A stretch of DNA of 64,000 nucleotides from contig CM018691.1 of the NCBI GenBank assembly GCA_009363875.1, forward strand, positions 1,116,001 to 1,180,000, read 5' to 3'. Made by a program: the position numbers and the translations under genes. Within the stretch, counting starts at the first letter, position 1. Every line of letters begins with the position of its first letter. The stretch comes from Mikania micrantha. Lineage: Eukaryota > Streptophyta > Magnoliopsida > Asterales > Asteraceae. Shown here one piece after another: positions 22,917 through 34,474 of the stretch. The notes beneath the pieces are model-generated. The model ran no database searches and had not been told where the DNA came from. It saw nothing but the letters and a program-made list of their open reading frames with translations.

Positions 22917-24290
22917 TGGTGACGGTTTGGATCAAGGGTTCGTATATTGTGCGGTTTTAGTGTCGTGTGAAGTGTACGGATACCAAAATCATTCCGATAA
23001 AGAAACTTACTATTTATGGTAAGCTTCTATTTTAGGAAAGTTTCCATATTTGGCAAGTTGTGCATAAAATTCATATTCCGGTTATTCTAACATGCATATT
23101 TATCCTAAAAGAGCATGTTATCACATAGCACATAGTTTCACATAACCGGTTTAGCATAGTTTACGCATAAAAGTTTCCATTTTTAGAAAGTTTCTAAAAT
23201 AAGCATATTTCATCAAGTTTTAACAACCAATATCATCTAACATCATAAACTTAGTCCTAAATAGACCTTTAATCATAATCGTTACGACTAGCATGTGACA
23301 AATCATTGACTTAGCAAAATAAAGTTACTATATTTAGTAACTTATGAGTAATACACGAAATCTATTCTTTCAACATCAACAATCATTCAATTTCATCATA
23401 TTATCACCAAATAAGCATGTTAGACTCATTACATTATCATACATATCATCCATTTGCAAACATGGGATAAAAAGTTACTATTTATGGTAACATTCATGAA
23501 AATCATACTTTTGACATTTCTAAACATTCCTATGCATCAAATAACCATCATATTAACTTCTAAACATCATTTCTAGACATAACATATAGATCTAAACATG
23601 CAATGTAGTCATTTCATCAAGAACACATACTTAGTAGCACCAAAATTACCATATTTGGTAATAATCACATCCTTGACATTTCTTGACCAAAATCAACACT
23701 CTAATCACGTGGGACATCATCAATAACACTTATAACAACATTTCAATATTGAAAGATCACCTAAAACATTGTAGATCATGCATGCATGTTGATTAAAGTG
23801 CCTATTTCATAATGAAATCAACAAATCAACATTTCAACCATTCAAAATCATCATGGATTGTTATGGAATCACCAAATCAGTAACAATATCACAAAATAAC
23901 AGATCCATAACATAGAAATTTTGTGACAAATGTGGTGATGGCGATGCATGTGGCCAAGATGGCTTGTAAGCGTGATTTCAAGTGTTTCTAAGCTAGAATG
24001 AACATGGAGACTACCTCACAAAGCCTTGGATTGACGAGATGATGCTTGAACAGGCCTGAGAAACTCGAAAGCTTCCTGAGAATAGCTCTGGGGTCGTCAC
24101 AAGTGATGGTGGTGTCGTTGTATTGCTCCAAGCTTTGCTCCCAAGCTTCCTATCTCCAATCTCGAGCTCCAAAGACCTCAACAATGGTTTCTTAAAAGGT
24201 TTGATGGTGTAACAGGGAGTTGATGGTCGAGAATGGGGTTTTCAGTCGAGAGGTTGAGGGTAGAGAGGTGGCAGAGTGATTAGTCTTGAG

Positions 24291-24300
24291 TTTATAAAGA
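24291..24300 (-). promoter_or_regulatory. TATA box of the Gypsy-2 LTR
   Basis: On the minus strand TCTTTATAAACTC, about 20 bp downstream of the nearest dyad repeat. The other LTR has the same at 32581-32590. The solo LTRs at 16119 and 37333 have CTTTATAAAACC at the homologous place, which supports the call. Confidence 0.65.
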
Positions 24301-24317
24301 TTCTGCGCATAGGGCTG

Positions 24318-24529
24318 CGTCGCGTACCGCGGCACCGCCCAAAAAGCTTCTCCGCGTACCGTGGTGATTAAAATAATCATTCTGTTCCCGAAACACGCCG
24401 CGTACCGCGGTGGTGGAAGTTGATCGGTCGTCGCGTACCGCGACTCTTTTCGGAGAATTCAAATTTCTCCCGCCCAGGCTTCGCGTACCGCGAAGGCTCA
24501 ATTGGGTGCCCATCGCGTACCGCGATGGG
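24318..24529. repeat. Six CGCGTACCGCG dyads upstream of the Gypsy-2 TATA box
   Basis: Copies are near 24319, 24350, 24397, 24430, 24479 and 24509. Each has the core CGCG-TAC-CGCG or a close variant, and the flanks extend the inverted repeat differently in each: GTCGCGTACCGCGAC (24430-24444), CTTCGCGTACCGCGAAG (24479-24495) and CATCGCGTACCGCGATG (24511-24527, extended by CC and GG). The 5' LTR has the same at 32608-32819. Confidence 0.8.
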
Positions 24530-24872
24530 TCTCGGTTGAGCCCAATAAGCCCAATTTTCATGTTTTGAACCGAATCCTTCGTATTTCTCGAATACAATCA
24601 TCGTTTCTCGACTTATCGGTCTTGTTCTAACTAAATTAGGTTCACCGAACCTAAGTGCAGTGTTTTGTGTTACAGTTTGATCCGTTCACCAACGTTCGTT
24701 ATTCAAGACACGTGTGTGCGTTGTGCGATAATTCCTTGAATTATCGGCATGTTTAGATTGTTGTGCCACGTGTCACAACAAGTGCACTTATTCTAGTGCC
24801 ACGTATGAAATAATAATAAACTTTATTATTAAAATAATAGAGTTGCTGACCTGGGTTTTACGAGGTGTCACA

Positions 24873-27800
24873 TCATCCCCTAGTTAATAGGAATTTCGTC
24901 CCGAAATTCAGTTCGTGTTGTCGGTGTTTGGCTCGTTGGGTGAATAGATGAGGGTATTTCTTTTTCATCTACTCCTCCCGTTCTCACGTGTATTCCGGTC
25001 CTCGCCGTGAGTTCCATCGAACTTTTACAATAGGTATCTTACTGTGTTTCAACTTCTTGAGTTCCCGGTCCATAATTTCCACCGGTTCCTCTATGTAGTG
25101 TAGTTGTTCATTGATCTGAATTTCCTCTAGAGGAATTGCGAGAGTTTCGTCGGATAAATACTTCTTGAGGTTTGAAACGTGAAACACGTTGTGCTCTCTG
25201 CTCAGTTCAACCGGCAGGTTCAGTTCGTAGGTTACGGGGCCTGTTCATTTGGTGATCTCGAAGGTTCAATGTAACGAGGGTTCGACTTTCCTCGTTTGCC
25301 AAACCGAATGACTCCATTCCAGGGCGAGACCTTGAGTAACACTCTGTCTCCCACCTGGAACTCTAACGGTTTGTGTCGTTTGTCGGCATAGCTTTTTCAT
25401 CTGTCCCGAGCTGCTGCCATTCGTTCGCGTATTTGCACAATCTTCTCAGTCGTTTTTGTGCACAAGCTTTGGGCCAGTGAGTTGGTTGTCTCCAACTTCT
25501 GCCCAACAAATGGGTGATCGACACTTACGCCCGTAAAGTGCCTCAATTGGTGCAGCTTGGATGTTAATGTGGTAGCTGTTATTGTATGAAAACTCAACTA
25601 ATGGTAGATGAGTTTCCCAGCTACTCCCAAAGTTAATAACACATGCCCGAAGCACGTCCTCCAGTGTCTGTAGGGTTCGTTCACTCTGTCCATCTGTTTG
25701 CGGGTGGTAAGCAGGACTCATATCCAATCTCGTGCCCAAAGCCTTATGCAAAGACCTCCAAAAGTGCGACGTGACTCGACTATCGCGGTCGGATATAATT
25801 GAGATTGGCACACCATGTCGAGTAACCACTTCCTTTAGATAGATACGGGTGAGTTTGTCTAGTTTGTCAGTCCCCTTGATAGGTAGGAAATGTGCGGATT
25901 TTGTCAGTCGGTCTACGATATCCCAAATGGTGTCGCAACTACTTGCCGTCCTTGGCAGTGTAGTGATGAAGTCCATGGAAATCCGTTCCCATTTCCCTTT
26001 TGGTAATTCCGGTTGTTAAAGAAATCTGGATGGCTTCTGGTGTTCAACTTTTGGCTGTTGAGCATGTTAGACACTCTCTCACGTAAGTTGCTTCTTCAGC
26101 TTTCATGTTTGGCCACTACTAAGTTGTCTTCAGGTCATGGTACATCTTGTCAGAGCCCGGGTGTACGGAATACCGGCTCTTGTGTGCTTCGTCCATCATC
26201 ACGTTACTCAGTCCCCATAGTGTGGTATCCAGATTGGATTAATGAAACAATACGCTCCGTCAGGCTTTACCTCCATATGTTTTTCCATGCATCGCAACGG
26301 TTCCTGCGGGAGGTTCTCGGCCTTTCAAGCTTCTTGTTGGGCGTTCCGAATTTGTTGGGGCGATTCAGAATGAATTGTGAATTGTAGAGCTCGTAAACGT
26401 TTGGTTGTCTCCTTCCGGCTCAACGTGTCAGCCACTATGTTTGCTTTACCCGGATGGCACTTGATAGCGCAACCGTAATCACCTATGATTTCAATTAATC
26501 TTCGTTGTCTCATGTTTAGCTTTTTCTGGTCGAAGACGTACTGTAAGCTCCCATTATCGGTAAAGATAGTGCATTTCGCACCGCATAAGTAGTGTCGCCA
26601 GATCTTCGAGGCAAACACTACGGTTCCCAACTCAAGGTCATGAGTCGTGTAGTTTTTCTCGTGCGCCTTTAGTTGTTGTGAAGCACATGCTATCACTTTC
26701 TCGCGTTACATCAGCACGCAACCGAGTCCCTGCTTCGGGGCGTCGCAACACACCATGAGATCGTCGCATCCTTTTGGTAAGGATAGGATAGGATAGGTGC
26801 AGTATACAACTTCTGTTTCAACAAATAGGAAGCAGTTTCCTGTTTGTCGCCCCAAATCGAACTTCATGTCTTTATGAGTTTGAGAATCCTTCAATGAATA
26901 TTCGGTAGTACCCGGCCAGGTCTAGGAATTGTCGCACCTCAGTCGGGGTTTTGGGTGCTTCTCCGTTCTTAATGGCTTCGATTTTGGCTGGGTCTACGTG
27001 TATCCATTTCTTATTAACTACGTGTCCAGGGAATTGAAACTTACGAATCCAAAATTCGCACTTGGAGAGTTTCGCGTATAGCTGCTCTTTCTTTAATAGT
27101 TCCAGGGCTAGTCTCAGGTGTTCGGCATGTTCTTCCCGATTCTTAAAGTAGATCAGAATGTCGTCAATGAACACTATCATGAATTTGTCAAGATAAGGTT
27201 TGCACACTCTATTCATGAGATTCATGAATACTGCGGGTGCATTGGTCAGTCCAAAGGGCATAACCAAGGATTCGTAGTGTCCATATCGGGTTCCGAAGGA
27301 AGTCTTAGAGACATCGTTTTCCTGTATCCTCAATTGATGGTAACCCAATCTTAAATTGATCTTTGAATAGTAGTTTGACCCTTGCAACTGGTCAAACAGA
27401 TCGTCTATTCGCGGTAACGGGTATCGACTTTTGACTCGTCACCTTTTTCGGCTTTCTATAGTCGATACACATACGGAATGATCTGTCTTTCTTCTTTACA
27501 AACAAGACTGGTGCTCCCCGAGGTGAGAAGCTCGGTCTGAAAAACCCCTTGTCTAACAGTTCCTGCAACTGATTAGACAGTTCTTGCATCTCAGTCGGTG
27601 TTTAACGGTATGGAGCCTTGGGCAATCGGTGCTGCTCCAGGTGTGGGTTCTATCTGAAACACGACTTGTCGTTTAGGAGGTAGTCCAGGTAGATCCTTGG
27701 GAAACGCTTCGGGAAAATTCGCGGACTACGACGATGTCCTCACCCTTCCTTTAATTTCTTTCCTAGGTTGTTCCGTGATAAGGGCTAGTATTGCAGTGTA

Positions 27801-28179
27801 TCCCTTTTGTGGATACTTGTTTGCTTTCATACATGACATGATGTTCAGAGTTATTCCCCGTTGTTTCCCCTGAATCGAGATCTGTCCGCAGTTCTGCAAT
27901 GTCACTCGTACGATCTTCTCATTGCATACATTCTCTGTTTGGTTTGTAGATACCAGTCTGTCACACCACTGCATCAAAGTTTCTGGGAGCCACTGAAATT
28001 TGGTCGATCTCAATTTCGTGACCCGTCAACACCAAGACGCATCCTTTGAAGATGTGTCGTGTCTCCATCAGCTTACAGTTGGCTAACTCTATGGTATACT
28101 TATAGTCTAGTGGTGTCGGGTAGTGTTAAGCATTTGACTAATTCGCTAAATATCAAACTACTATTAGCATTGACTCACA
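24873..28179 (-). pseudogene. Gypsy-2 protease-to-chromodomain remnant
   Basis: Pieces on the minus strand, 5' to 3': protease region near 28013-28170 with several stops and no readable D-T/S-G-A active site; linker (MSCMKANKYPQKGYTAILALI); RT start (MQELSNQLQELLDKGF, 27589); RT core 27387-26872 with FIDDILIYF; RNase H 26894-26325; integrase 25976-25446 with SDRDSRVTSHFW and SERTLQTLED; chromodomain-like tail 25187-24984 (VKVRWNSRRGPEYT). Changes of frame or stops separate every piece, at least seven breaks. The purine tract (ACTAGGGGATGA on the minus strand) is at 24873-24884. Residues still match chromovirus Pol, so this is an old coding sequence in a recently moved element. Confidence 0.9.
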
Positions 28180-29406
28180 TTACATAAAATCATAGGCACT
28201 ATGTAAAAAGAACGTACCGGTCATTATGATAGAATCGCCCTTAGTTTCTTCAGGGTTAGTTGCAAATGCATTGCTCATTGTCGTGCTTCTTTCCACTTTC
28301 TTCAGAAGTGGGCAATCCCTACGCCAATGCCCCGGCTTGCCACACTTATAACACCCTTTAATGACTTTCCGGTTGTCTTTGCTACCAACTTGCTTGCTTC
28401 TACACTCCTTGGCCATGTGACCGTTTCTTCCGCATTTCCGACATCGATAGCGTTCACACTGACCGTTGTGATGATATGGGCATCTGTTGCACTTAGGGTA
28501 TTTCCCCTGGTAGACATTCTTGCCCTTAGTACTGGATGGTGTAGCAGTAGAGTCGCTAGTTGTTGTTGACTGGTTATGGAATTGCAATTGTGAGGGGGAG
28601 GGAGTTTGGTTGTGACTAGACTCCCACTTGCGCTTGCGATCTTGAGGCTTCAGGTGTTCACCCCTCTTGGGTAGCTTACCCTGTGTTACCGCTTGGTTAG
28701 TCAGATGATGAGCCAAACAAATAGTGGGTTGAATGAGAGTGGGATCTGTTGTGGTAATTAGGTTTCGGATTTGTTCAGGTAGTCCACTAACGTATGGATC
28801 GATCTTTCTGTAGTCCGGAGTCACCATTTCTGGGCACTGTTTACACCATTCGTGAAATCGAGCGGTGTATTGTTCAATTTCAGATCCTTCCATGTTGTGA
28901 CTCCAACACTCTTCTGGTTTCTTGATCTCGTTCTGAGAATGGTATTCTTCCTTCAACATCTTAATGAAATTCTCCCATGGTATTGAGTTAGCGGTCTCCA
29001 GACTCAGTTTTTGGACTTGTGAATTCCACCAAATGAGGGCCTGTCCCTCTAGAGTTCCGGTAGCGAATTTCACTTTGTTCTCCTCAGAGCACTCGCACAT
29101 ACAGAAGATTGTCTCAGTCTTCCTAATCCATCGGAGGAGTCCCCCTGCTCCTTCCGACCCCTTGAATGTTAGAGGGTGATAACTAAGGAAGGTCTTGAAT
29201 AGGCATCCTCTCAAGTTGTTGTGAGCCTCGTTATTCGTTTCATTGTTTACGCGTGTAGTCTTGTAATCCATTATAGCCTTGTTAACCCGTTGTTCCATCA
29301 TAGCCTCGATAGTAGCGGGATTGATTGATTGATCGTTAGTACGCACGTACGTTCCTTGTCCAGCCATTGGTAAATATGTATCTACAATAGGTTTTGTATT
29401 ACTCAC
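28180..29406 (-). CDS. gag: Gypsy-2 Gag, intact (408 aa)
   Basis: An uninterrupted Gag frame. Residues 65-240 form the retrotransposon gag domain (HPLTFKGSEGAGGLLRWI, ALIWWNSQVQ, YVSGLPEQIRNLI). Residues 250-310 are basic and Ser/Thr/Gln-rich. A C-H-rich segment (CNRCPYHHNGQCERYRC) precedes two CCHC knuckles, CRKCGRNGHMAKEC near 332-345 and CYKCGKPGHWRRDC near 358-371, which bind the genomic RNA. The frame ends with TGTFFLHSAYDFM, just where the protease should begin, so the product is a free Gag and not a Gag-Pol. Gag would assemble particles and package RNA; enzymes would have to come from another element. Its survival beside a ruined pol is notable. Confidence 0.88.
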   Translation of the reverse strand: MSNTKPIVDTYLPMAGQGTYVRTNDQSINPATIEAMMEQRVNKAIMDYKTTRVNNETNNEAHNNLRGCLFKTFLSYHPLTFKGSEGAGGLLRWIRKTETIFCMCECSEENKVKFATGTLEGQALIWWNSQVQKLSLETANSIPWENFIKMLKEEYHSQNEIKKPEECWSHNMEGSEIEQYTARFHEWCKQCPEMVTPDYRKIDPYVSGLPEQIRNLITTTDPTLIQPTICLAHHLTNQAVTQGKLPKRGEHLKPQDRKRKWESSHNQTPSPSQLQFHNQSTTTSDSTATPSSTKGKNVYQGKYPKCNRCPYHHNGQCERYRCRKCGRNGHMAKECRSKQVGSKDNRKVIKGCYKCGKPGHWRRDCPLLKKVERSTTMSNAFATNPEETKGDSIIMTGTFFLHSAYDFM

Positions 29407-30199
29407 TGTTAGAGTTATTGCGTGTTAGCATGTGTAGGGAGGAAACATATCATAAGCTTAAGATATCATTTCAAAAGTAGGATCATAGGTTTGACGAGAT
29501 TACTGCTACCAAAATGATTTGTATGAGCACAACTGGCTCATCTGGGTTTTAACAATAGTACAATACTATATATAATAAAGAAATAAACTACTCGGTGGAA
29601 ACAGCGAAGCTCGAATCTCCACTTCCAGAGGTGTACTATACAGTTTCCCAGCTGGTTGTAGCTTATCAATTGAACTTGCCAGAATTCGTATGTACCTATA
29701 AATTCACGATTACGTTGGCCACCATAATCGTCAATTTATCTTACACAGTCATTCTAGTTCATTCAATCTCAAGCTACTTAACAATCTCGGGTTCGAAGTT
29801 TTGCTTCCTGAGAGTCGATACTAAGGTTACAATCCTTAAACATGCGTCATTTGACTGGGTTTACACTCAAGAAAGAGGTTGGAAAAAGGCGTTCGATTTG
29901 AGTTGGATTGTGCTATAGGAGTCTTCTTCATAGCATAGAAGAGTTTCCTCTTCGGTTTAGAGTTCGCCTTTTCGCTAATTCCCTTGCACAGGCCGTATGT
30001 GTAGTTGAGTGTTAACGCCCACTAAGGGTGCCGGATGCATGCTCGTAAGAGTTCGATCAAGTCACAAAGCATATTGTTTAAGTTAAGCACATAATGTGTT
30101 GTGTGAAACTAGTGTAGTGTCTAATGTAGAGCAGTGGCTATAGTCTAAGTTCACTACATGCAAACCTAGTTCCCTATAACCAAAGCTCTGATACCAGTC
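29407..30199 (-). other. Gypsy-2 leader and primer binding site
   Basis: About 0.8 kb between the 5' LTR and the gag ATG, with no convincing coding sequence in sense orientation. The primer site on the minus strand is TGGTATCAGAGCTTTG (30196 down to 30181), three bases inside the LTR; its first 12 bases match the tRNA-Met type. Any packaging signal would lie here. An opposite-strand ORF (29595-29918) has no recognisable family. Confidence 0.75.
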
Positions 30200-33162
30200 T
30201 GTCACACCCCCAAATTCCCACTCGTGGTGTTAGTCCACGTGGGTGTGACGTGGCCAGGATCACAGCTCATGGTCATATAGAACGACTCTATATGAGTTAC
30301 ACAAACAAACAGTTTTGTAAAAACAACACAGGTTTAATATATAAACAGCGGAAATGCAAATGTTAATCAGCGGAAGTATAAATTGTTGCAGCGGATAATA
30401 AAGTGTATCAGACACTACATTGTTTAAATTGTTTCAAATCAATCAATGCAAACAAAAGCCTAGGACAAGAGTCTATATGCAAGTCAGACTCCTTAATGTA
30501 TCCTTGTGCGCATCCTAGCTTGCAGTCCACTAGTTACCTGAGAATACATGCGAAAAAGTGTCAACTATAAAGTTGGTGAGTTCACAGGTTTAAGTATTTG
30601 AAAGCAGTAAAACAGTCATATATACTGAGTATGTTAAATAGTTTTGTTGGATCTACGATCCGTAGAGTGTGTCATGTCATCTTACCGAAACTCGACTGTT
30701 CCCATTTGCCTCTGCGGGTCATCGCTGAACCCGACATCAACATCGATATTACACTCGTTATGACCGCCAGTCAACGTTGTTGCCGAGTGGGGCTAGTCAA
30801 ACCCAGTAGTACTACGTAATAACGACTCGTTTGTACACAACTAACGGTAAGGGTAGAGAGGACTTGATGCGATAATAGTACACTCAAAATAGTTTTGTGA
30901 CATACCAGTCATATATCTAAAGCAGTTGCATAGCATTCTCACCCCAAAGATTAGTAAAGCAGTTAATGAGTAAAAGTGGGGCTGTAAACTCACCTGAGTT
31001 TGAGTAGCTTGTGTTCTTACGAGAACAGTGTAGCTCACCGGCTAGTAGTTACCTATATCACATAGGCGTTATAAGTTTGCGATCATATTTGTGTTGGTCT
31101 CACAGGACCGTATTCGTGTCTTAACAACTCCTGGTTGTTATGTGGGTCGCGTTGACCGTTGTTGACCGTGTTGGTCGTGTTGACCGTGTTTGACCTAACG
31201 ACCCGTTGGTGACGGTTTGGATCAAGGGTTCGTATATTGTGCGGTTTTAGTGTCGTGTGAAGTGTACGGATACCAAAATCATTCCGATAAAGAAACTTAC
31301 TATTTATGGTAAGCTTCTATTTTAGGAAAGTTTCCATATTTGGCAAGTTGTGCATAAAATTCATATTCCGGTTATTCTAACATGCATATTTATCCTAAAA
31401 GAGCATGTTATCACATAGCACATAGTTTCACATAACCGGTTTAGCATAGTTTACGCATAAAAGTTTCCATTTTTAGAAAGTTTCTAAAATAAGCATATTT
31501 CATCAAGTTTTAACAACCAATATCATCTAACATCATAAACTTAGTCCTAAATAGACCTTTAATCATAATCGTTACGACTAGCATGTGACAAATCATTGAC
31601 TTAGCAAAATAAAGTTACTATATTTAGTAACTTATGAGTAATACACGAAATCTATTCTTTCAACATCAACAATCATTCAATTTCATCATATTATCACCAA
31701 ATAAGCATGTTAGACTCATTACATTATCATACATATCATCCATTTGCAAACATGGGATAAAAAGTTACTATTTATGGTAACATTCATGAAAATCATACTT
31801 TTGACATTTCTAAACATTCCTATGCATCAAATAACCATCATATTAACTTCTAAACATCATTCCTAGACATAACATATAGATCTAAACATGCAATGTAGTC
31901 ATTTCATCAAGAACACATACTTAGTAGCACCAAAATTACCATATTTGGTAATAATCACATCCTTGACATTTCTTGACCAAAATCAACACTCTAATCACGT
32001 GGGACATCATCAATAACACTTATAACAACATTTCAATATTGAAAGATCACCTAAAACATTGTAGATCATGCATGCATGTTGATTAAAGTGCCTATTTCAT
32101 AATGAAATCAACAAATCAACATTTCAACCATTCAAAATCATCATGGATTGTTATGGAATCACCAAATCAGTAACAATATCACAAAATAACAGATCCATAA
32201 CATAGAAATTTTGTGACAAATGTGGTGATGGCGATGCATGTGGCCAAGATGGCTTGTAAGCGTGATTTCAAGTGTTTCTAAGCTAGAATGAACATGGAGA
32301 CTACCTCACAAAGCCTTGGATTGACGAGATGATTCTTGAACAGGCCTGAGAAACTCGAAAGCTTCCTGAGAATAGCTCTGGGGTCGTCACAAGTGATGGT
32401 GGTGTCGTTGTATTGCTCCAAGCTTTGCTCCCAAGCTTCCTATCTCCAATCTCGAGCTCCAAAGACCTCAACAATGGTTTCTTAAAAGGTTTGATGGTGT
32501 AACAGGGAGTTGATGGTCGAGAATGGGGTTTTCAGTCGAGAGGTTGAGGGTAGAGAGGTGGCAGAGTGATTAGTCTTGAGTTTATAAAGATTCTGCGCAT
32601 AGGGCTGCGTCGCGTACCGCGGCACCGCCCAAAAAGCTTCTCCGCGTACCGTGGTGATTAAAATAATCATTCTGTTCCCGAAACACGCCGCGTACCGCGG
32701 TGGTGGAAGTTGATCGGTCGTCGCGTACCGCGACTCTTTTCGGAGAATTCAAATTTCTCCCGCCCAGGCTTCGCGTACCGCGAAGGCTCAATTGGGTGCC
32801 CATCGCGTACCGCGATGGGTCTCGGTTGAGCCCAATAAGCCCAATTTTCATGTTTTGAACCGAATCCTTCGTATTTCTCGAATACAATCATCGTTTCTCG
32901 ACTTATCGGTCTTGTTCTAACTAAATTAGGTTCACCGAACCTAAGTGCAGTGTTTTGTGTTACAGTTTGATCCGTTCACCAACGTTCGTTATTCAAGACA
33001 CGTGTGTGCGTTGTGCGATAATTCCTTGAATTATCGGCATGTTTAGATTGTTGTGCCACGTGTCACAACAAGTGCACTTATTCTAGTGCCACGTATGAAA
33101 TAATAATAAACTTTATTATTAAAATAATAGAGTTGCTGACCTGGGTTTTACGAGGTGTCACA
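30200..33162 (-). repeat. Gypsy-2 5' LTR
   Basis: 2963 bp, identical to 21910-24872 except for about three substitutions seen by eye. It carries the active-strand promoter (TATA at 32581-32590, dyads at 32608-32819). It ends at 33162, directly followed by the second copy of the GATAT target duplication. Confidence 0.95.
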
Positions 33163-33384
33163 GATATACCCTCCTACTGGATCTCCACCGAATGCAACAG
33201 ACCCTCCAAAGAATGGTTCATAGTTATGAAGGTGAGTCTTGTTGCCTGTCATGTGCCTGGAGCAGCCACTATCCACTATCCAAAGATTACTTCTTGCATA
33301 CTGCTGCTCCTGCACATAACAAATTCGGTTAGAGTCTTTTGGGAACCCAAGCCATAGTGGTCTTGGGTTTGCCTTCTGCATCAC
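33163..33384 (-). pseudogene. Copia protease active-site region
   Basis: The minus strand encodes LWIVDSGCSRHMTGN, the Copia aspartic protease active site (D-S-G), then FFGGSVAFGGDPVGGYI, where the Gypsy-2 insertion falls. It would cut the polyprotein into mature parts. A frameshift near 33345-33360 separates it from the upstream linker frame. When Gypsy-2 and one GATAT are removed the frame reads straight into the 21909 side. Confidence 0.88.
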
Positions 33385-34474
33385 AGTATGTAAAACGTTT
33401 TAAATACATGTTAGGTAGAACAGATGATGCACTGGTTGATGAGGTCAAAGGTGGTTCAGATTCTTTTCTTGTCCAGGTCATGTTACCCTTTCTGGTAGAC
33501 ATAAAGGGGTTTGGCTTCTTCATTTTCTTATCGGAAGTACTTTTGTGGCATGCTTCCGATGACCTTCTAGGAGATGGTCTTGTCTTCTGATTATATAGTG
33601 ATGATTTGGGTAGAGCTTCCGAAGACTTAGAATGCTTTCCTTTTCTTTTCTCATCGGAAGCAGGTGCAGCTTCCGATGGTTTCTTCTGACTCTTTGATTT
33701 TCTTTTCTCTGAGACACCTTGGTTATCTTCCGATGAAGAGAATGACTGTCTAAAGTGTCTGTATGATGGTTTTGATTGCCTGATGGGTTGACTGCGTCTA
33801 CTTGGATTATAGAGACAGTCAGCAGCAAAGTGATCAGGATCTCCAGACATTAGGCAACTTATGAGCTGTTGCCTTTCTACCTGAGAAACCTTATCTTTGG
33901 CACCAGATTTAAGGTTTGATTTTGATTGTCCATTACCCTTCTTTCTATTGTGCACTGGAGGATTGCTCACCTACTTATTTTGTTTTGAATTTTGAGAGTC
34001 AGTTGTATTTTCCTCAGAAGAGATGATGCCTTTGTCATGTTCAGTGGATTGTTTTGGTTTTACAAAAACAGTTTTATTGTTTTGTTTTGATTTATGGTTT
34101 TTTCTTTTAGAAACTGTTTTGGTTTTGATTTCTGGCACCACCACCTCTTCCTCTGGGGTATCCTCAGCAGAAGTATTGTCAGACACTTCTAATTCACTAT
34201 CCACCATGTGGATTCCAAGTTCCTCATCAAATACAAGTTTGATTTCAGGTTTGCACTTAACATCTACCTGTGGAGTATATACAACTGGTGGTTCCACACT
34301 GTTATATCCCAACCCAGCAGTTTTCCCTTTAGCTAGATTAGAAATGCTATTCATTTTCCACATTTTTTCGAACTTCTCACCCTGACTGAGAAATTTATCC
34401 CTGTATGCTTCAGCCAATACAAGTTCGGTCTTAGCAGTTGTTAATCTTTTTAAAAGATCATTTATTTGACAAAT
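33345..34474 (-). pseudogene. Copia gag-pol linker, charged and repeat-bearing
   Basis: Two frames, 34417-33971 and 33970-33329, are separated by one in-frame stop at 33971-33973. The first is rich in Lys, Glu and Asn (VSKRKNHKSKQNNKTV). The second has a variant zinc-knuckle-like LISCLMSGDPDHFAADC region and a low-complexity tract with repeated S-E-A words (KKPSEAAPASDEK, SKSSEALPKSS, RRSSEACHKS). At DNA level these repeats are copies of the CTTCCGAAG/TCGGAAGC word also found in the spacer at 15205-15690 and in the LTR. Confidence 0.75.

Larger units (their letters stand above)
21910..24872 (-). repeat. Gypsy-2 3' LTR
   Basis: 2963 bp, colinear without indels with 30200-33162 (constant offset 8290). 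In sense (minus) orientation it starts TGTGACACC and ends GGTGTGACA. It holds the TATA box, six dyad repeats and a TTGACC cluster. Small ORFs in it (22308-22529, 24192-24380, 24292-24597) are duplicated in the other LTR and show no family, so I do not call them genes. Confidence 0.95.
21905..33167 (-). mobile_element. Gypsy-2 (21910-33162): full-length, non-autonomous chromovirus, TSD GATAT
   Basis: An 11253-bp element with two 2963-bp LTRs, TG...CA termini and a perfect GATAT target duplication (21905-21909, 33163-33167). The minus strand carries, in order, the primer site, a leader of about 0.8 kb, an intact gag ORF, then protease-to-chromodomain remnants in at least eight fragments, and the purine tract. 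LTRs differ at about three bases (near 22023, 23572 and 24047 in left-copy coordinates), so insertion was recent, yet pol has many lesions. It interrupts the Copia protease/integrase region. Confidence 0.95.

Noticed and set aside
29595..29918. 107-codon ORF on the plus strand in the Gypsy-2 leader
   Set aside because: Antisense to the element, no domain, in an untranslated leader.
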